Below, in pieces: positions 63,694 through 64,000 of a DNA stretch of 64,000 nt; the first letter of the stretch is position 1; the number at the start of each line of letters is the position of its first letter. Source of the stretch: Paenibacillus tundrae (GTDB lineage: Bacteria > Bacillota > Bacilli > Paenibacillales > Paenibacillaceae); assembly GCF_030812775.1 (NCBI RefSeq), contig NZ_JAUSTI010000014.1, positions 1-64,000 of the forward strand, read 5' to 3'. The translations under genes and the position numbers were made by a program. The notes below the pieces were generated by a model, which was not told the DNA's origin, searched no databases, and saw only the letters and a program-made list of their open reading frames with translations.

Positions 63694-64000
63694 CTAACAC
63701 CTTACATATTTGCGCTTAAAACCTATCCGCCCTTGATCCACGGCCTTCTGAATGTTCTCAGAAGCTTGTATTAGCTTGCTCTTAGGCTTGTCCTTGTTCA
63801 CTTCAACAGGGCCAACCATCTTAGCCGTCTCCACGGCCTGATCATGTAGAGGTTGATAGGATGTCGCTACAGTATATATGAAGTTATTCATAGAAAATTT
63901 TGTTCGTTCCGGCGAATCATGAATCGTGTCCTTCACCTGTTCCAGCATGGCTTCTAGCTTATCTGAGGAGAACTCACCATCCTTCCGGCTTCCGAGCAAC
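63694..64000 (-). CDS. DNA alkylation repair protein (AlkD-like), C-terminal part
   Basis: The last 100 or so residues of a gene that runs off the window. KDTIHDSPERTKFSMNNFIY, VGPVEVNKDKPKSK and the ending GRIGFKRKYVRC match the C-terminal part of HEAT-repeat DNA alkylation repair proteins. The N-terminal part and start lie outside. Confidence 0.75.
   Translation of the reverse strand, partial: LLGSRKDGEFSSDKLEAMLEQVKDTIHDSPERTKFSMNNFIYTVATSYQPLHDQAVETAKMVGPVEVNKDKPKSKLIQASENIQKAVDQGRIGFKRKYVRC

Noticed and set aside
1-64000. CRISPR arrays, tRNA/rRNA genes, transposases, integrases, prophage genes
   Set aside because: None was seen on either strand by reading; short non-coding RNAs without strong motifs could still be missed.

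Overview
The window looks like chromosome of a low-to-mid GC Gram-positive spore-former of the Paenibacillus type. Pointers are strong AGGAGG-type ribosome binding sites with frequent TTG and GTG starts, the YkoEDC thiamine ECF transporter, the Dgk/Dck deoxynucleoside kinase pair, a 5TM-LYT hybrid histidine kinase, copper-amine-oxidase-N stalk proteins, DUF4003/DUF4317 proteins and secreted pectin enzymes. No rRNA, tRNA, CRISPR array, insertion sequence or prophage was seen. Genus is an inference; no database was searched.

Layout. 0.2-2.5 kb: fabF and a divergent MmyB-like regulator sharing a palindromic operator. 2.6-9.1 kb: a sensory block (OmpR-type response regulator, 1099-residue hybrid kinase, lone PAS protein, chemoreceptor). 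9.4-11.9 kb: metNIQ methionine importer with a MetN that lacks its usual C-terminal domain. 12-14.2 kb: propeller lipoprotein. 14.4-17.7 kb: ykoEDC behind a TPP riboswitch. 17.8-20.9 kb: stalk-domain protein, PL3 pectate lyase, radical SAM/SPASM enzyme. 21.0-23.6 kb: a second TPP riboswitch and thiM-thiD-thiE. 24.2-32.5 kb: MerR/TipAS regulator, small membrane protein, dgk-dck, two convergent paralogous lipoproteins, a tetR-MFS drug-efflux operon. 32.6-37.6 kb: two tandem small basic proteins, a VOC protein, a methyltransferase behind an erm-like leader, a MecA/PbpC-like penicillin-binding protein, a CBS protein. 37.8-48.4 kb: mostly single housekeeping or accessory genes (SUKH, GyrI-like, APH-type kinases, CAP domain, isochorismatase-like hydrolase, DUF1801, zinc peptidase, GNAT, SDR, amino-acid permease). 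48.6-54 kb: an accessory stretch with a decayed Fur-controlled regulator/binding-protein gene, a cold-shock/nuclease fusion, an unknown protein and a HEPN protein. 54.1-59.6 kb: esterase, then a GH112 phosphorylase and GH105 hydrolase operon with its AraC regulator. 59.6-64 kb: DUF4003, DUF4317, a lipoprotein, an immunity-like protein and the end of a DNA alkylation repair gene.

How genes work together. The two TPP riboswitches place thiamine salvage uptake (ykoEDC) and precursor salvage (thiMDE) under the same signal. The pectate lyase, the GH105 unsaturated rhamnogalacturonyl hydrolase and the GH112 phosphorylase fit pectin use; the GH105 neighbour suggests that the GH112 enzyme acts on galactosyl-rhamnose. 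The most striking find is upstream of the methyltransferase at 33967: a nine-codon leader (MLFQFVRSN) with its own ribosome binding site, whose codons pair with the methyltransferase ribosome binding site around a long nested hairpin, the classic layout of macrolide-induced translational attenuation. A second candidate is the 51.5-54 kb trio with nuclease-like and HEPN proteins, which may be an uncharacterised defence or stress module.
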